Shown: positions 46,036 to 55,761 of the stretch, one piece after another
Numbering within the stretch: position 1 is the stretch's first letter
Layout: each line of letters opens with the position of its first letter
Assembly (NCBI GenBank): GCA_964550795.1
Contig: CAZKBH010000002.1
Coordinates: 62,001 to 126,000 of the forward strand
Source of the DNA: M3007 sp964550795
Lineage (GTDB): Bacteria; Bacteroidota; Bacteroidia; Chitinophagales; Saprospiraceae
Reading direction: 5' to 3'
DNA: 64,000 bases
Position numbers and translations under genes: made by a program
Notes under the pieces: generated by a model
Databases searched by the model: none
What the model saw: the letters and a program-made list of their open reading frames with translations, nothing else
What the model was told of the DNA's origin: nothing

Positions 46036-48435
46036 CCTGCCAGCCCAGGAGGCAGCGATGGAAAAGCCATTGCAATACCCAGCGGCGGCACCCCTCCTTA
46101 TACCTACGCCTGGACCAGCGGCGAAACCACCAATACCGCTATCCGTCTTGCGCCCGGCACACCGGGTGTTACGGTAACGGATGCCAACAGCTGCACCTTT
46201 GTTTTCAAGCTGACCCTGAACGAAACCTTCCTGCCACTGGCGATCAGTATTTCAGAAAAAGCCAAGATCAAATGTGCGGGTGAAAAAGCCGCGCTTGACG
46301 TGCAGGTTTCTGGCGGTAAACCCAATTATCAATACGCCTGGAACAACCCCTCGCTCAACGGCGCCACGCCTAGTGCCGCAGCAGGCGAATATATTTTGAC
46401 CGTGACGGATGCCACCGGAGCCACCATCACCTCTTCTTTCAGTGTACAAGCACCCGCTCCATTGAGCCTCACTGTGGAAGCACAAGGGCCACTCAGTCCC
46501 GGCAAATCCGACGGAAAAGCCCTCGCTAAACCTTCAGGCGGCACTGGAAACTATACTTTTCAATGGGAAAATGGAGAAAATGCTGCCTCAGCCACCGGTT
46601 TAGCACCTGGCACCACCAAAGTAACCGTGACCGACGCAAACGGCTGCACGGCCACGGCTTCTGTTGCGATGTCTGAAACCTTCCTGCCTTTGGCGGTGAC
46701 GATTGCAGAAAAAACCGCCATCAAATGTGCCGGAGAAAAGGCCGCGCTGGAGGTGCAGGTTTCCGGTGGAAAACCCAGTTACAAGTACGCCTGGAACAAC
46801 CCCGCACTCAGCAACGAAGCACCCAGCGCAGCAGCCGGCGATTATGCCCTTACCGTGACCGATGGCAACGGAGCCACTGCAAGCGCTTCTTTCAGCGTAA
46901 AATCACCCGCTCCATTGAGCCTCACTGTGGAAGCACAAGGGCCGCTCAGTCCCGGCAAATCTGACGGAAAAGCCCTTGCTAAACCTGCAGGTGGCACTGG
47001 AAATTACGCATTCCAATGGGAAAACGGCGAAAATGTCGCCAACGCCACCCGTTTAGCACCCGGCACCACCAAAGTAACTGTGACCGACGCAAACGGCTGT
47101 ACGGCCACGGCTTCCGTCGCGATGTCTGAAACCTTCCTGCCTTTGGCTGTGACTATTGCGGAAAAAACGGCCATCAAATGTGCGGGTGAAAAGGCCGCGC
47201 TGGAGGTGCAGGTTTCCGGCGGAAAAACAGACTACCAATACACCTGGAATAACCCCGCACTCAGCGGCGCAACACCCAGCGCAGCAGCAGGTGATTATAT
47301 CCTAACGGTAACCGATGGCACCGGCGCAACTAAAACGGCAGCTTTCAACGTAAAATCACCGAGCGCATTGACGCTCACGGTAGAAATGCAGTCGCCGGCA
47401 AGCACCGGAAATTCGGATGGAAAGGCCATTGCCAAACCAGTGGGCGGCGCCGGAAACTATATTTTCCAATGGGAAAGTGGCGAAAGCAGCAATTCAGCCC
47501 TGCGATTGTCTCCTGGCAATCCCAAAGTGACGGTTACGGACGGCAACGGCTGTACCGCGATTGGCTCGGTGGCCATTGCGGAGACGATTTTGGAGCTGAC
47601 AGTGCGCATTGCTGAAAAAACACCTATTAAATGCGGGGAAGTGGATAAAGCCTCGCTGCAGGTGGATATTTCCGGAGGTAAAAAGCCCTACAATCTTGCC
47701 TGGAACACCCCAGGCATTAATGGAGAATCTCCCGACGGAATTTCGGCGGGGGATTATTCCGTGACGGTAACGGATGCAAAAGGCACTGCTCAATCAGCTA
47801 AAATAACGGTCACTGCGCCAGCTCCGATGGAGTTGCGTTTGGTACAAAATATCGGTGCAAGCTCCGCCACCACTGCAGATGGAAAAGCCCAAATTGCGGT
47901 CAAAGGAGGTGTTGCGCCGTATAAAGTCGCCTGGGATACGAAACATACCAGTTTGACGGCCACTAAACTGCCTTCCGGAAAACATAACGTGACCGTGACC
48001 GATGATCTGGGTTGCACCCAAATTCTGGAGTTTGAAACGGGCCGAAGAGCCATGCCTGAACTCACCCGCGCCATCGCACAGGGTCAAACCATCCCCATGC
48101 GTTTGTTGACTTTTGCTACGGATAGCGCGAGTATTCGTCCTGCGGTGTACACGTATCTGGATGAATTATACGACTTTTTGGTCGAAAACCCCAGCGTAAC
48201 CATCGAAGTGGGTGGCCACACGAACAATCAGCCAACGGATGATTTTGCGGATTATCTCAGTACTGCACGTGCCCAGGCGGTGGCCTCTTACCTGATTGAA
48301 AAAGGCATTGATGCCACAAGGGTTCAGCACAAGGGTTACGGCAAAAAACAGCCCATCGTGCCCAATACAACTCCAGAAGGCAGAAAAACAAATCAGCGGG
48401 TAGAAATCAAAATTTTGACGGCGACCGGGAAATAG
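46036..48435 (+). CDS. SprB-repeat + OmpA surface protein, C-terminal part
   Basis: Continuation of the gene at 43413. It carries SprB repeats B4 to B8 (five B and four A units) and then a C-terminal OmpA/MotB peptidoglycan-binding domain of about 110 residues: LTFATDSASIRPAVYTYLDE, VGGHTNNQPTDDFADYLSTA and VQHKGYGKKQPIVPN, ending NQRVEIKILTATGK. The full protein would be about 1670 residues with 8 A+B pairs (16 repeats). The design suggests a surface-exposed fibre anchored in the cell wall, related to gliding adhesins in repeat type. An ATG at 45982 lies in the unreliable tail of the left contig, so it is not the true start. Confidence 0.8.
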   Translation, partial: PASPGGSDGKAIAIPSGGTPPYTYAWTSGETTNTAIRLAPGTPGVTVTDANSCTFVFKLTLNETFLPLAISISEKAKIKCAGEKAALDVQVSGGKPNYQYAWNNPSLNGATPSAAAGEYILTVTDATGATITSSFSVQAPAPLSLTVEAQGPLSPGKSDGKALAKPSGGTGNYTFQWENGENAASATGLAPGTTKVTVTDANGCTATASVAMSETFLPLAVTIAEKTAIKCAGEKAALEVQVSGGKPSYKYAWNNPALSNEAPSAAAGDYALTVTDGNGATASASFSVKSPAPLSLTVEAQGPLSPGKSDGKALAKPAGGTGNYAFQWENGENVANATRLAPGTTKVTVTDANGCTATASVAMSETFLPLAVTIAEKTAIKCAGEKAALEVQVSGGKTDYQYTWNNPALSGATPSAAAGDYILTVTDGTGATKTAAFNVKSPSALTLTVEMQSPASTGNSDGKAIAKPVGGAGNYIFQWESGESSNSALRLSPGNPKVTVTDGNGCTAIGSVAIAETILELTVRIAEKTPIKCGEVDKASLQVDISGGKKPYNLAWNTPGINGESPDGISAGDYSVTVTDAKGTAQSAKITVTAPAPMELRLVQNIGASSATTADGKAQIAVKGGVAPYKVAWDTKHTSLTATKLPSGKHNVTVTDDLGCTQILEFETGRRAMPELTRAIAQGQTIPMRLLTFATDSASIRPAVYTYLDELYDFLVENPSVTIEVGGHTNNQPTDDFADYLSTARAQAVASYLIEKGIDATRVQHKGYGKKQPIVPNTTPEGRKTNQRVEIKILTATGK
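46270..47628. repeat. 453-bp (151-codon) tandem repeat units
   Basis: AAATGTGC(G/C)GG anchor positions at 46270, 46723 and 47176 are exactly 453 bases apart. Units 2 and 3 share long identical stretches at DNA level, so they are recent duplications. Confidence 0.9.
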
Positions 48436-48486
48436 CGCAACGCCATATCGTTTGCCGACTAAAGAAGCGGTTGGTGAATCAGGTAC

Positions 48487-48546
48487 AAAAAAGCCCCGGT
48501 GGGAGCAACAACGCGAAAAACGTTGTCGCCCTCATCGGGGCTTTTG
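48487..48546. terminator. Bidirectional terminator
   Basis: AAAAAAGCCCCGGTG ... ATCGGGGCTTTTG with an inner AACAACG/CGTTGT stem, placed between the SprB-type gene and the convergent selD. Confidence 0.85.
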
Positions 48547-48566
48547 CAATTGAATACGGGATAAGA

Positions 48567-49604
48567 CTACTCCACCGTAATCACGGCGGTTTTACGCTCG
48601 GTGATTTTTCCAAACGAAGTAAGTTCAAAACCGTGCTCAGCAGCTATTTTTTCAAATTCGGCTTCGTGGCCCGCTTGAATGGCCACCAATAGGCCGCCGC
48701 TGGTTTGTGGATCGGCAAGGATATTGCGCTGGTATTCGCTGGCACCTTCGATTTTATGGCCGTAGCTGTCCCAGTTGCGCAAGGTGCCGCCGGGCACACA
48801 TTTATTTGCCAAATAATGGTCTAAAATGCTGCGGTCAATGGTGGGAACGGCCTCAAATTGGAGGCTCGCACTGGCATTGCTTGCCTCGCACATCTCAGAA
48901 AGGTGGCCTAGTAATCCGAAGCCGGTCACATCCGTCATGGCTTGTACATAAGGCAACTTGCCAAAATGTTCGCCCACCCTGTTGAGCCGTTTCATGCTGT
49001 CCGGTGCGATTTGGGCGTGTTCAGGCTGAAGCAACTCCTTTTTTTGCGCAGTGGTCAGGATTCCTACGCCGATGGGTTTGGTGAGATAAAGTTTTGCTCC
49101 AGGCGTAGCTCCGCCATTTTTTTTCAAATGTTTAAGCTCCACCCGGCCCGTGACCGCAAGTCCGAAGATTGGTTCGGGGCTATCAATGCTGTGTCCTCCG
49201 GCGAGCGGGATTCCAGCTTCAGCACAGGCTTTTCGACTACCTTCAATCACAGCATTGGCTACTTCCGGTGGGAGGGTGTTGATTGGCCAACCCAAAATTG
49301 CAATGGCAACCAGTGGTCGGCCACCCATTGCGTACACATCGCTGATGGCATTTACGGATGCGATGCGGCCAAAATCTTCCGGGTCATCCACAATGGGCAT
49401 AAAAAAATCGGTCGTACTCACAATGGCTGTGCCATCGCCGAGATCGAACACTGCGGCGTCGTCACGTTCTTCATTGCCGACCAAAAGGCCCGGAAAATGT
49501 TGTTTCAAGCCTTCTGTTTTCAGAATGCTATCCAGCACTTTTGGCGAAATTTTACATCCGCAGCCTGCGCCGTGGGAATATTGGGTGAGGCGGTAGGTGG
49601 ACAT
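48567..49604 (-). CDS. selD: Selenophosphate synthetase (selenide, water dikinase)
   Basis: 345 residues. It makes selenophosphate from selenide and ATP for selenocysteine and selenouridine. The N-terminal catalytic loop is SHGAGCGCKISP: Cys15 and Lys18 correspond to the essential Cys17 and Lys20 of the E. coli enzyme, so it is the Cys form with no UGA codon. Further matches: GNEERDDAAV, STTDFFMPIVD, AISDVYAMGG, AGGHSID and TDVTGFGLLGHL. No selA, selB, tRNA-Sec or ybbB is in the window. It starts 6 bases after the stop of the TonB-dependent receptor gene, hence likely co-transcribed. Confidence 0.97.
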   Translation of the reverse strand: MSTYRLTQYSHGAGCGCKISPKVLDSILKTEGLKQHFPGLLVGNEERDDAAVFDLGDGTAIVSTTDFFMPIVDDPEDFGRIASVNAISDVYAMGGRPLVAIAILGWPINTLPPEVANAVIEGSRKACAEAGIPLAGGHSIDSPEPIFGLAVTGRVELKHLKKNGGATPGAKLYLTKPIGVGILTTAQKKELLQPEHAQIAPDSMKRLNRVGEHFGKLPYVQAMTDVTGFGLLGHLSEMCEASNASASLQFEAVPTIDRSILDHYLANKCVPGGTLRNWDSYGHKIEGASEYQRNILADPQTSGGLLVAIQAGHEAEFEKIAAEHGFELTSFGKITERKTAVITVE

Positions 49605-49610
49605 GGGGAA

Positions 49611-51974
49611 TTAAAATTGGAACGTTGCACTTACGCTTGGCAGGAAGGGCAACTGATTTACCCGAGTGAACCGCACCCGGTCAAAATAGAAAATATTGGG
49701 ACGGTTGTAGGCATTGGTAGCAGAAATGGTCAGTTCCAGGAGGCTGTATTTAGAGAATTTGAAAACCCTTTTCATGGAGATGTCCATGCGGTGATAGTAA
49801 GGGAGTCGTCCGCCATTGCGCGTATTTGCGTAGATAATGCCAATATCTTCCGGGTTTGAATTTCCGCCCAGGACATCCGTGTTAACGCCATTATCAAACT
49901 GTACGTTGTTGTAAAACCCCTGGGTTTGGGTAAATGGAAATCCAGAACCGAGATTCCAACGGACGCCGGCTTCCCATGCTTTCTTTTTGCCCAATTGATA
50001 GGTACCCACCAGGTTCATGTTATGGCGACGGTCAAAAACGGGAGGATATTCCTGAAAACCGTCGTTTCTGGTCACATAGCCCAAGGAATAGGCGCCCCAG
50101 AGATATGCTCTTTTGCCTTCAATTTTGGCCGAGATATCAATCCCGTAGGCATCGCCGGTTTCGGTGACAAAGTTTGGGTCGGTTAGCTCCAACTTATTAC
50201 GATTCAAGGCAATGAGTTGGGTAAAACGTTTGTAATAACCTTCCACGTTCAATTCGAAGTTGTCAGTTACATCCACTTCAAAACCAGTAACGGCATGCGT
50301 GGATTTTTGGAGCCGGTGATCCACGCGATTGGCGGAGACCGTGGGGTCAGTTCCGGGATTAAACAAGGCTTCTTCTGGTCCGGATAGGAAGCCAACAAAA
50401 AGGTTCACAATGTCGCGCTCGTTGACGGTGGAGAGCAGGTTTTGGGAATAAAGTCCACCTGCAGCTTTGAAGCGCAAGCGATCTGAAATGTTGTATTTCA
50501 GACCCAAACGCGGCTCCAAAGACACCTCATTGAGCGACTGGTAGTACTGCAAACGAAAGCCCGGCTCGATCACCAATGCCCCGAATTTGCGGCGAAGTTT
50601 GCCGTATGTGCTGATTTCGGTTGTATTTTCTGTTTGTCCGATGGGGAAACCCTTAAAATTGACGAACTCAAATTCAGTTTTAAAGCCATTCAGTTCGATT
50701 CCGTATTTAAACTCACTGTCGCGGCCAAAATTGGTAAAATTCAGGGCTGCCGTATAGCCTGAAATCGAACTGGTACGCGGCAAACGATCCGATTCCTCAA
50801 TGAATGAATCATATCCTGAAACGGTCACGACCCCTCCAATGATGGTGTTGGAGTTGGCCGGAATGATGGTGAAATCCATGCCTCCGCCACTGCTTTTCCA
50901 GCCAAACTGGGTGATGCCGTAGTTTACGCCATCGGTATAGTTGAACCCAAAAACATTGAGTTTACTACCATTTCCGGTGAGGAGCGTCACTTTTCCGTAT
51001 AAGTCGCTGTATTGAAACGGAATGCCACGCACGAGATTGGTATCGCGGTTCGGGGTTTTCCAGAGTTCGTTTTGTTCAAAAAGTCCCAAAAGCTTCGTGG
51101 TATCTCCCACATAGCCATACAAGGCCCGGGCGGTTTGGTCAATGAGTGCTTTTTTACCGGTCAGTACAAAGGATACACTCGCACCGCCCTCTTCTTTCAA
51201 TTTAATCAGTGGACCTTCTATCACTGCTTTTGCCTGGAAGGGGCTACCTGAAATAAGTCCGGCCAAACGTTTTCGGTTGCCTTCGCGGGTTTTTACATCC
51301 ACCACCGCTGAGATACGGCCGCCGTAGTCTGCATTGAATCCACCCGTCAAAACATCCACATTTCGGATCAATTCTGTTTCAAAAACCGAGAAAAAACCAA
51401 TGCTGTGGAACGGATTATAAATCGTCATCCCGTCGAGCAAGATCCGGTTCTGGACCGGTGAACCACCCCGAATGTAAAGCTGGCCACCTTGGTCGCCAGT
51501 GAACACGACCCCAGGCAACACGGTGAGATACTGCGCTATGTCCGCCTGACCACCCGCTGATGGAAGTGCACGGATTTGTTTAGGGGTGATGGCAATTTTA
51601 GAAATCTGAACTTCCGATTTGGCCTGCGACTTTTTACCGCTTACCACTACTTCATCCAGCTGATTGCCATCTTCAACCAGGAATATGTTTTGATATAAAA
51701 TATCGCTTTTTTTAACCTCGATATCCACGGAGTAATCCGCATACCCGATGAACGACACCTTCAATTTTTGTGGCCCGACGGGAATATCGCTGATGGTAAA
51801 AAATCCATTGACATCTGTGGTGGCGCCCAAGCCCAAGCCCTCAATCCCTACCGAGGCAAATCCGACAGGGGCGGCGGTTTCTTTGTCAAAAACATTGCCA
51901 CGCACGGTTCCTTTTTGGGCAAATAAAAATGTTGGAAAGCAGAAAAAAAGCAGAAAGAAGGAGAGATTTCTCAT
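49611..51974 (-). CDS. TonB-dependent outer-membrane receptor
   Basis: 787 residues. Signal peptide (1-19, LFAQ), a CarboxypepD_reg-like domain (20-105: RGNVFDKETAAPVGFASV, DVNGFFTISDIPVG), a plug domain (120-225: YLTVLPGVVFTGDQGGQLYI, then RGGSPVQNRILLDGMTI), and a 22-strand-type barrel ending SATFQF with a C-terminal Phe. The DEVVVSGKK TonB-box-like segment is near 110. The substrate is unknown. The plug-barrel pattern resembles small-molecule/metal-chelate receptors without SusD partner. It shares an operon with selD, which raises the possibility of a role in selenium uptake, but this is only positional evidence. Confidence 0.9.
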   Translation of the reverse strand: MRNLSFFLLFFCFPTFLFAQKGTVRGNVFDKETAAPVGFASVGIEGLGLGATTDVNGFFTISDIPVGPQKLKVSFIGYADYSVDIEVKKSDILYQNIFLVEDGNQLDEVVVSGKKSQAKSEVQISKIAITPKQIRALPSAGGQADIAQYLTVLPGVVFTGDQGGQLYIRGGSPVQNRILLDGMTIYNPFHSIGFFSVFETELIRNVDVLTGGFNADYGGRISAVVDVKTREGNRKRLAGLISGSPFQAKAVIEGPLIKLKEEGGASVSFVLTGKKALIDQTARALYGYVGDTTKLLGLFEQNELWKTPNRDTNLVRGIPFQYSDLYGKVTLLTGNGSKLNVFGFNYTDGVNYGITQFGWKSSGGGMDFTIIPANSNTIIGGVVTVSGYDSFIEESDRLPRTSSISGYTAALNFTNFGRDSEFKYGIELNGFKTEFEFVNFKGFPIGQTENTTEISTYGKLRRKFGALVIEPGFRLQYYQSLNEVSLEPRLGLKYNISDRLRFKAAGGLYSQNLLSTVNERDIVNLFVGFLSGPEEALFNPGTDPTVSANRVDHRLQKSTHAVTGFEVDVTDNFELNVEGYYKRFTQLIALNRNKLELTDPNFVTETGDAYGIDISAKIEGKRAYLWGAYSLGYVTRNDGFQEYPPVFDRRHNMNLVGTYQLGKKKAWEAGVRWNLGSGFPFTQTQGFYNNVQFDNGVNTDVLGGNSNPEDIGIIYANTRNGGRLPYYHRMDISMKRVFKFSKYSLLELTISATNAYNRPNIFYFDRVRFTRVNQLPFLPSVSATFQF

Positions 51975-51994
51975 GTATTTATTTGAATGGGGGG

Positions 51995-52023
51995 CAAAGA
52001 TATTTCCTCTGCGCCCAATTCAA
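51995..52023 (-). promoter_or_regulatory. Putative promoter of the receptor-selD unit
   Basis: TTGA (52023-52020), 17 bases, TATCTTTG (52002-51995), an exact TAnnTTTG match 20 bases before the ATG. Confidence 0.55.
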
Positions 52024-52105
52024 GCAGTTTGAATAGGCAAAGCGAAGACAAAGTGGGAAATTAAGTACATTTTGTCCAAAAAATCGAAGCCATAAAGCCT
52101 TCTAC

Positions 52106-53428
52106 TCAGGCAAAAACGACCTCTAAACTCTCGCAAATTACCTCAATGGCAAAATCTAAGTCCGCAGCTGTATGTGCCGACGACACAAAGCCAACTTCAT
52201 AGCCGGAGGGTCCAAAATATACCCCGCGCTTCAAACATTCCAGGTGCATCGTTTTGAAAAAATTCATTTTTGAGTCGTCTATCTCATCACTCCGATGAAT
52301 ATGCTTCCGAGTAAAAGTTGGCCAAAAGATAGATCCAACATGCGGAAAGCTAACTTCGTAACCTTTTTCATCACAAAAAGCTTGCAGTTTTGCTGTGAAG
52401 CTGGCCGTTTTGTTTTCCAAGGATTCGTAAAATCCCGGTTTCAACAATTCAGTGAGCGTGGCGAAACCTGCCGCCATTGCCACGGGATTTGCACTCAAAG
52501 TACCCGCTTGGTAAACTGGCCCCATTGGTGCCACGTGTTCCATAATTTCCCGGCTGGCCGCGTACGCCCCAACCGGCATCCCGCCCCCAATGATTTTACC
52601 AAAAGTAATGATGTCGGGTTGAATCCCGTATAAACCTGCCGCGCCTTCAAAACCCACGCGAAAACCAGAAATGACTTCATCAAAAATCAGTAAAACACCG
52701 TGTTCTAGGGTCTTTTCGCGCAAAAAATGTAAAAATTCAAGGTTTTGCAGCAACAAGCCATTATTGGCAGGAATGGGTTCGATGATGACACAAGCTACTT
52801 CGCCCGCATGTTTTTGCAACGCCAGTTCCAAGGCTTCAGGATCTGCCAGGGGCACTACGATGGTTTCCTGCGCATACGCCTCCGGTATCCCTGCCGAAGT
52901 GCTGATGCCAAAAGTGACCAGTCCCGAGCCTGCTTTCACGAGCATCGAATCTACGTGTCCGTGGTAACAACCCTCGAACTTGATGACTTTGCTGCGGCCA
53001 GTCACCCCACGTGCCAAACGCAAAGCACTCATTACCGCCTCCGTGCCACTGCTCACAAAACGGATCATTTCGATGTATCGGTGATGCTCCAGGATTAGTT
53101 TCCCAATCAGATTGTCGTGTGGGGTAGGGGTGCCAAACGACATGCCTTTGGCCACAGTGGCCTGTACCCGTTCTACCACGGCCGGATGCACGTGGCCCAG
53201 GATTAGCGGCCCCCAGGAGCAACAAAAATCCACAAACATTTGATCATCAACGTCGTATAAATGGCAACCTTCGCCGCGCTCAAAAAAAACAGGTGGCCCC
53301 TGAACGCTTTTAAAGGCTCGGACAGGACTGTGTACGCCTCCCGGAAAATAGGTCTTGGCGGTTTCAAATAATTCTCCGCTGCGTTGGCGGGTAAAAGTTT
53401 CTGGACGTGGATACATGGGCTGTTTCAT
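52106..53428 (-). CDS. hemL: Glutamate-1-semialdehyde 2,1-aminomutase
   Basis: 440 residues, class-III PLP aminomutase that converts glutamate-1-semialdehyde to 5-aminolevulinate in haem synthesis. PLP lysine is Lys278 in FGKIIGGGMPVGAY; the phosphate-binding block is SSGTEAVMSALRLAR (127-141), with FEGCYHGHVD after it and IFDEVISGFR at 249-257. A promoter -7 box (TATCTTTG, 53440-53433) lies only 4 bases before the first ATG. This suggests a leaderless mRNA or use of the ATG at 53416 (Met5, MYPRPETF). Confidence 0.96.
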   Translation of the reverse strand: MKQPMYPRPETFTRQRSGELFETAKTYFPGGVHSPVRAFKSVQGPPVFFERGEGCHLYDVDDQMFVDFCCSWGPLILGHVHPAVVERVQATVAKGMSFGTPTPHDNLIGKLILEHHRYIEMIRFVSSGTEAVMSALRLARGVTGRSKVIKFEGCYHGHVDSMLVKAGSGLVTFGISTSAGIPEAYAQETIVVPLADPEALELALQKHAGEVACVIIEPIPANNGLLLQNLEFLHFLREKTLEHGVLLIFDEVISGFRVGFEGAAGLYGIQPDIITFGKIIGGGMPVGAYAASREIMEHVAPMGPVYQAGTLSANPVAMAAGFATLTELLKPGFYESLENKTASFTAKLQAFCDEKGYEVSFPHVGSIFWPTFTRKHIHRSDEIDDSKMNFFKTMHLECLKRGVYFGPSGYEVGFVSSAHTAADLDFAIEVICESLEVVFA

Positions 53429-53432
53429 CCCG

Positions 53433-53440
53433 CAAAGATA
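53433..53440 (-). promoter_or_regulatory. -7 promoter box TATCTTTG of hemL
   Basis: Exact TAnnTTTG match; its last base is 4 bases from the first ATG of hemL. Confidence 0.5.
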
Positions 53441-53495
53441 CCGCAGCCCAAACGCGAGACTTTTCAGATTTTTGTCAGGAAATTAATCTAAACGA

Positions 53496-55106
53496 ATGAT
53501 ATATTACGAACGACCATTGATGTGGCGACTGCTATTTCTGGGAATCGTAGTCGGATATTGTCTGCTTTATGCCCCCTTCGGTGTAAATGAGACCGATGGC
53601 GGTTTTATCACCGGCTTGGCCTGGCAGGTCCTGAGTGGAAAAATGCTGTATCTGGACATCGTGTACGTACGTCCGCCCTTGCCGATTTGGCTTCGGGCCT
53701 TGGAATTGCAATGGCTGCCGGAGCACCTGGCTGTGCTGGGGGAACGCTCGATTTTTTATGTCAAAATCGCGTTGTACTCCTGGCTTGGCGCTGCTGTATT
53801 GGCTCGGGGTGAACGGCGTTGGTGGCTGGCCATTTTGGGTTTTGTAGTGTCCGCGCACAGTTATCCGCCCATGGCCTGGCACAGCGTGGACGGGATTTTG
53901 TTTGCAGTGTTGGCGGCTTATTTTGTCCACCGAAAATCGAATTGGGCGCTGTGTTTGGGCGGAGCTTTCCTGTTGTTAGCCCTGTTGTGCAAACAATCTT
54001 TTTACCCCTTATTGCCCTTGTTTATATTGTTTTTAGGCTTGGAAAAAGGGCGCCCCTGGGCAAGACTCAGCTGGTTTTCAGCGGGCTTTTTGCTTTGTAC
54101 CGCATTGTTTTTCAACTACTTATATCAAAATGGCAGTCTGGGCGCATTTTGGCAAATGACAAGGGGCGCCGCTTCTGGCGGACAAGCTTTTCAGCATGGA
54201 ATCCTCGATTATTTTCGCATCTCGCCGGAGCTGGCAATCCCTAGTTTACTGGTATTGGCGACGCTGGTCATTTGGAATCGAAACGCCAAACATCCGCGCC
54301 GTTCACTTGCCATCTGGTTGTGTTGGCTGCTTGCATTGATCGGCAGTTTTGCGGTTATGGCTTGGATTCGGCAGGTACACACGGCTCCATTTGCCCAGAC
54401 CCGGATGCTGTTTTGGGTGGCCTTGGGCCTGTTTTTGTTCCGCAGCGTTCCGTTTTTTAACGCCAAAGCTGCGTTTTACCCACAACGTTCGGCGTTTCTG
54501 CTGCTGGGTATTTCCTGGTGCGCGGCGGTGAGTTGGGGTTATAGTTTACCCATCCTGTTTGCAACGCCCTGGATTTGGGCCGCGATGGAATGGACGCAAA
54601 TTTTGGAAGCCCTAGCGAACCTTACTTCTCGTTTAAAACCATATCGGGTTGCCTTGCTGTTGGCATTGCTGATAAGTTTCCGGGTTGGGCACGAATTTGT
54701 GTATCGGGACGGCCGCAGAAGCGATATGCAAACCGAGCTGGGGAGCATTTTTCCACAACTTTCAGGGGTTTATTCGGACGAAACCAGCGCGATGTTGTAC
54801 CGAGATTTGAAACAATTAGCGGAACGTTATGGTCCGAATTTCACGGTGCTTCCCGCTTTTCCGCAGGCCAATTTTTTGACCAAAACTCCGCCGCCGCTCC
54901 CGCTGGATTGGGTGGTAAACCGCGAGACAAACCGAGACAACAATTTGATTTATAGCGCTTTAGAAAATAAAAAACCGATTATTTTTATTCAGAAATCTTT
55001 CCAGTCCAGCCTTGAAACCGACCCTGAGCTGGAAGTAACCCGCCAGGTATTTCAACAATTTACCCTGGTGGAGGAGACGCCCCATTTTTGGGTCATGCGA
55101 CCTTGA
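53496..55106 (+). CDS. GT-C-type membrane glycosyltransferase-like protein
   Basis: 536 residues, about 11 membrane helices in residues 1-390 and a soluble C-terminal domain. The first loop carries NETDGGFITGLAWQVLSG and LDIVYVRPPLPIW, the usual Asp-containing catalytic loop of GT-C/ArnT-like enzymes that use lipid-linked sugars. The sugar and acceptor are unknown. It starts at 53496 or at the second ATG (53520, MWRLLFLG). It precedes the HAD phosphatase gene by 28 bases, so the two probably act together in lipid-linked glycan metabolism; this is inference. Confidence 0.75.
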   Translation: MIYYERPLMWRLLFLGIVVGYCLLYAPFGVNETDGGFITGLAWQVLSGKMLYLDIVYVRPPLPIWLRALELQWLPEHLAVLGERSIFYVKIALYSWLGAAVLARGERRWWLAILGFVVSAHSYPPMAWHSVDGILFAVLAAYFVHRKSNWALCLGGAFLLLALLCKQSFYPLLPLFILFLGLEKGRPWARLSWFSAGFLLCTALFFNYLYQNGSLGAFWQMTRGAASGGQAFQHGILDYFRISPELAIPSLLVLATLVIWNRNAKHPRRSLAIWLCWLLALIGSFAVMAWIRQVHTAPFAQTRMLFWVALGLFLFRSVPFFNAKAAFYPQRSAFLLLGISWCAAVSWGYSLPILFATPWIWAAMEWTQILEALANLTSRLKPYRVALLLALLISFRVGHEFVYRDGRRSDMQTELGSIFPQLSGVYSDETSAMLYRDLKQLAERYGPNFTVLPAFPQANFLTKTPPPLPLDWVVNRETNRDNNLIYSALENKKPIIFIQKSFQSSLETDPELEVTRQVFQQFTLVEETPHFWVMRP

Positions 55107-55134
55107 ACACCCCTCTTAAAAACCGGAACACAAC

Positions 55135-55722
55135 ATGGCAAAAACACTACATCTCTGCGATTTTGACGGAACGCTCACTCGAGGCGATTCCCTGCTGCAT
55201 TTTTTGTGGTTTGTGGTCCCGTTGCCGCGGTTGGTCGTAGGCGGGCTACGGCTTTCATTTAAATTTCTGGGCCTTTTATTATCCGGAAAATGGTCGAACG
55301 GTACAGCAAAAGCGGCGGTTCTGGCTGTCTATTTGGAGGGAAAAACGAGGTCGGAACTGCAAACTTTTGGCGAAGCATTTTGCCTACAAAAATTGCCAGC
55401 CATACTTCGGACAGCGCTTTTGAACCAATTGCAACGCGCACAACAATCGGGCGAGACGGTGGTGATTGTTTCCGCATCGCCGCATCTTTGGCTGGAGCCT
55501 TTTTGTCGGGCAATGGGATTTGGGCTGATTTGTACGGAATTAAGTTATGAATCGGACATTTTCAGGGGGCAATTTGCCACACCCAATTGCAATGGCCCCG
55601 AGAAAGCCCGGCGGATTTTGGCCGCGTTTGACCTGCGTTCTTTCGACCTAATCATTGCCTACGGAAATTCCAGCGGCGATGCAGCGATGTTTGATTTGGC
55701 CCATAAAGTGCTCAAATTTTGA
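55135..55722 (+). CDS. HAD-IB family phosphatase
   Basis: 195 residues. HAD motif I is LCDFDGTLTRGD (nucleophile Asp), motif II is VIVSASPHLW, motif III Lys is likely the one in GPEKARR and motif IV is AYGNSSGDAAMFD. The helical cap between motifs I and II is typical of the phosphoserine-phosphatase-like HAD-IB group, which includes lipid and sugar phosphatases. It is coupled to the upstream GT-C gene. Substrate unknown. Confidence 0.9.
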   Translation: MAKTLHLCDFDGTLTRGDSLLHFLWFVVPLPRLVVGGLRLSFKFLGLLLSGKWSNGTAKAAVLAVYLEGKTRSELQTFGEAFCLQKLPAILRTALLNQLQRAQQSGETVVIVSASPHLWLEPFCRAMGFGLICTELSYESDIFRGQFATPNCNGPEKARRILAAFDLRSFDLIIAYGNSSGDAAMFDLAHKVLKF

Positions 55723-55761
55723 GGAGAATTTTCCGCACTAAAGCATTCCCGATTAGTTGAC

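Noticed and set aside
49150..49596. Plus-strand frame opposite selD
   Set aside because: Antisense to selD with no family similarity.
48567..49604. Selenocysteine at the selD active site
   Set aside because: Both active-loop positions are Cys (Cys15, Cys17); no UGA codon is present.
53496..53520. Upstream ATG versus ATG at 53520 as start of the GT-C gene
   Set aside because: Cannot be decided without a promoter box; kept the longer form.
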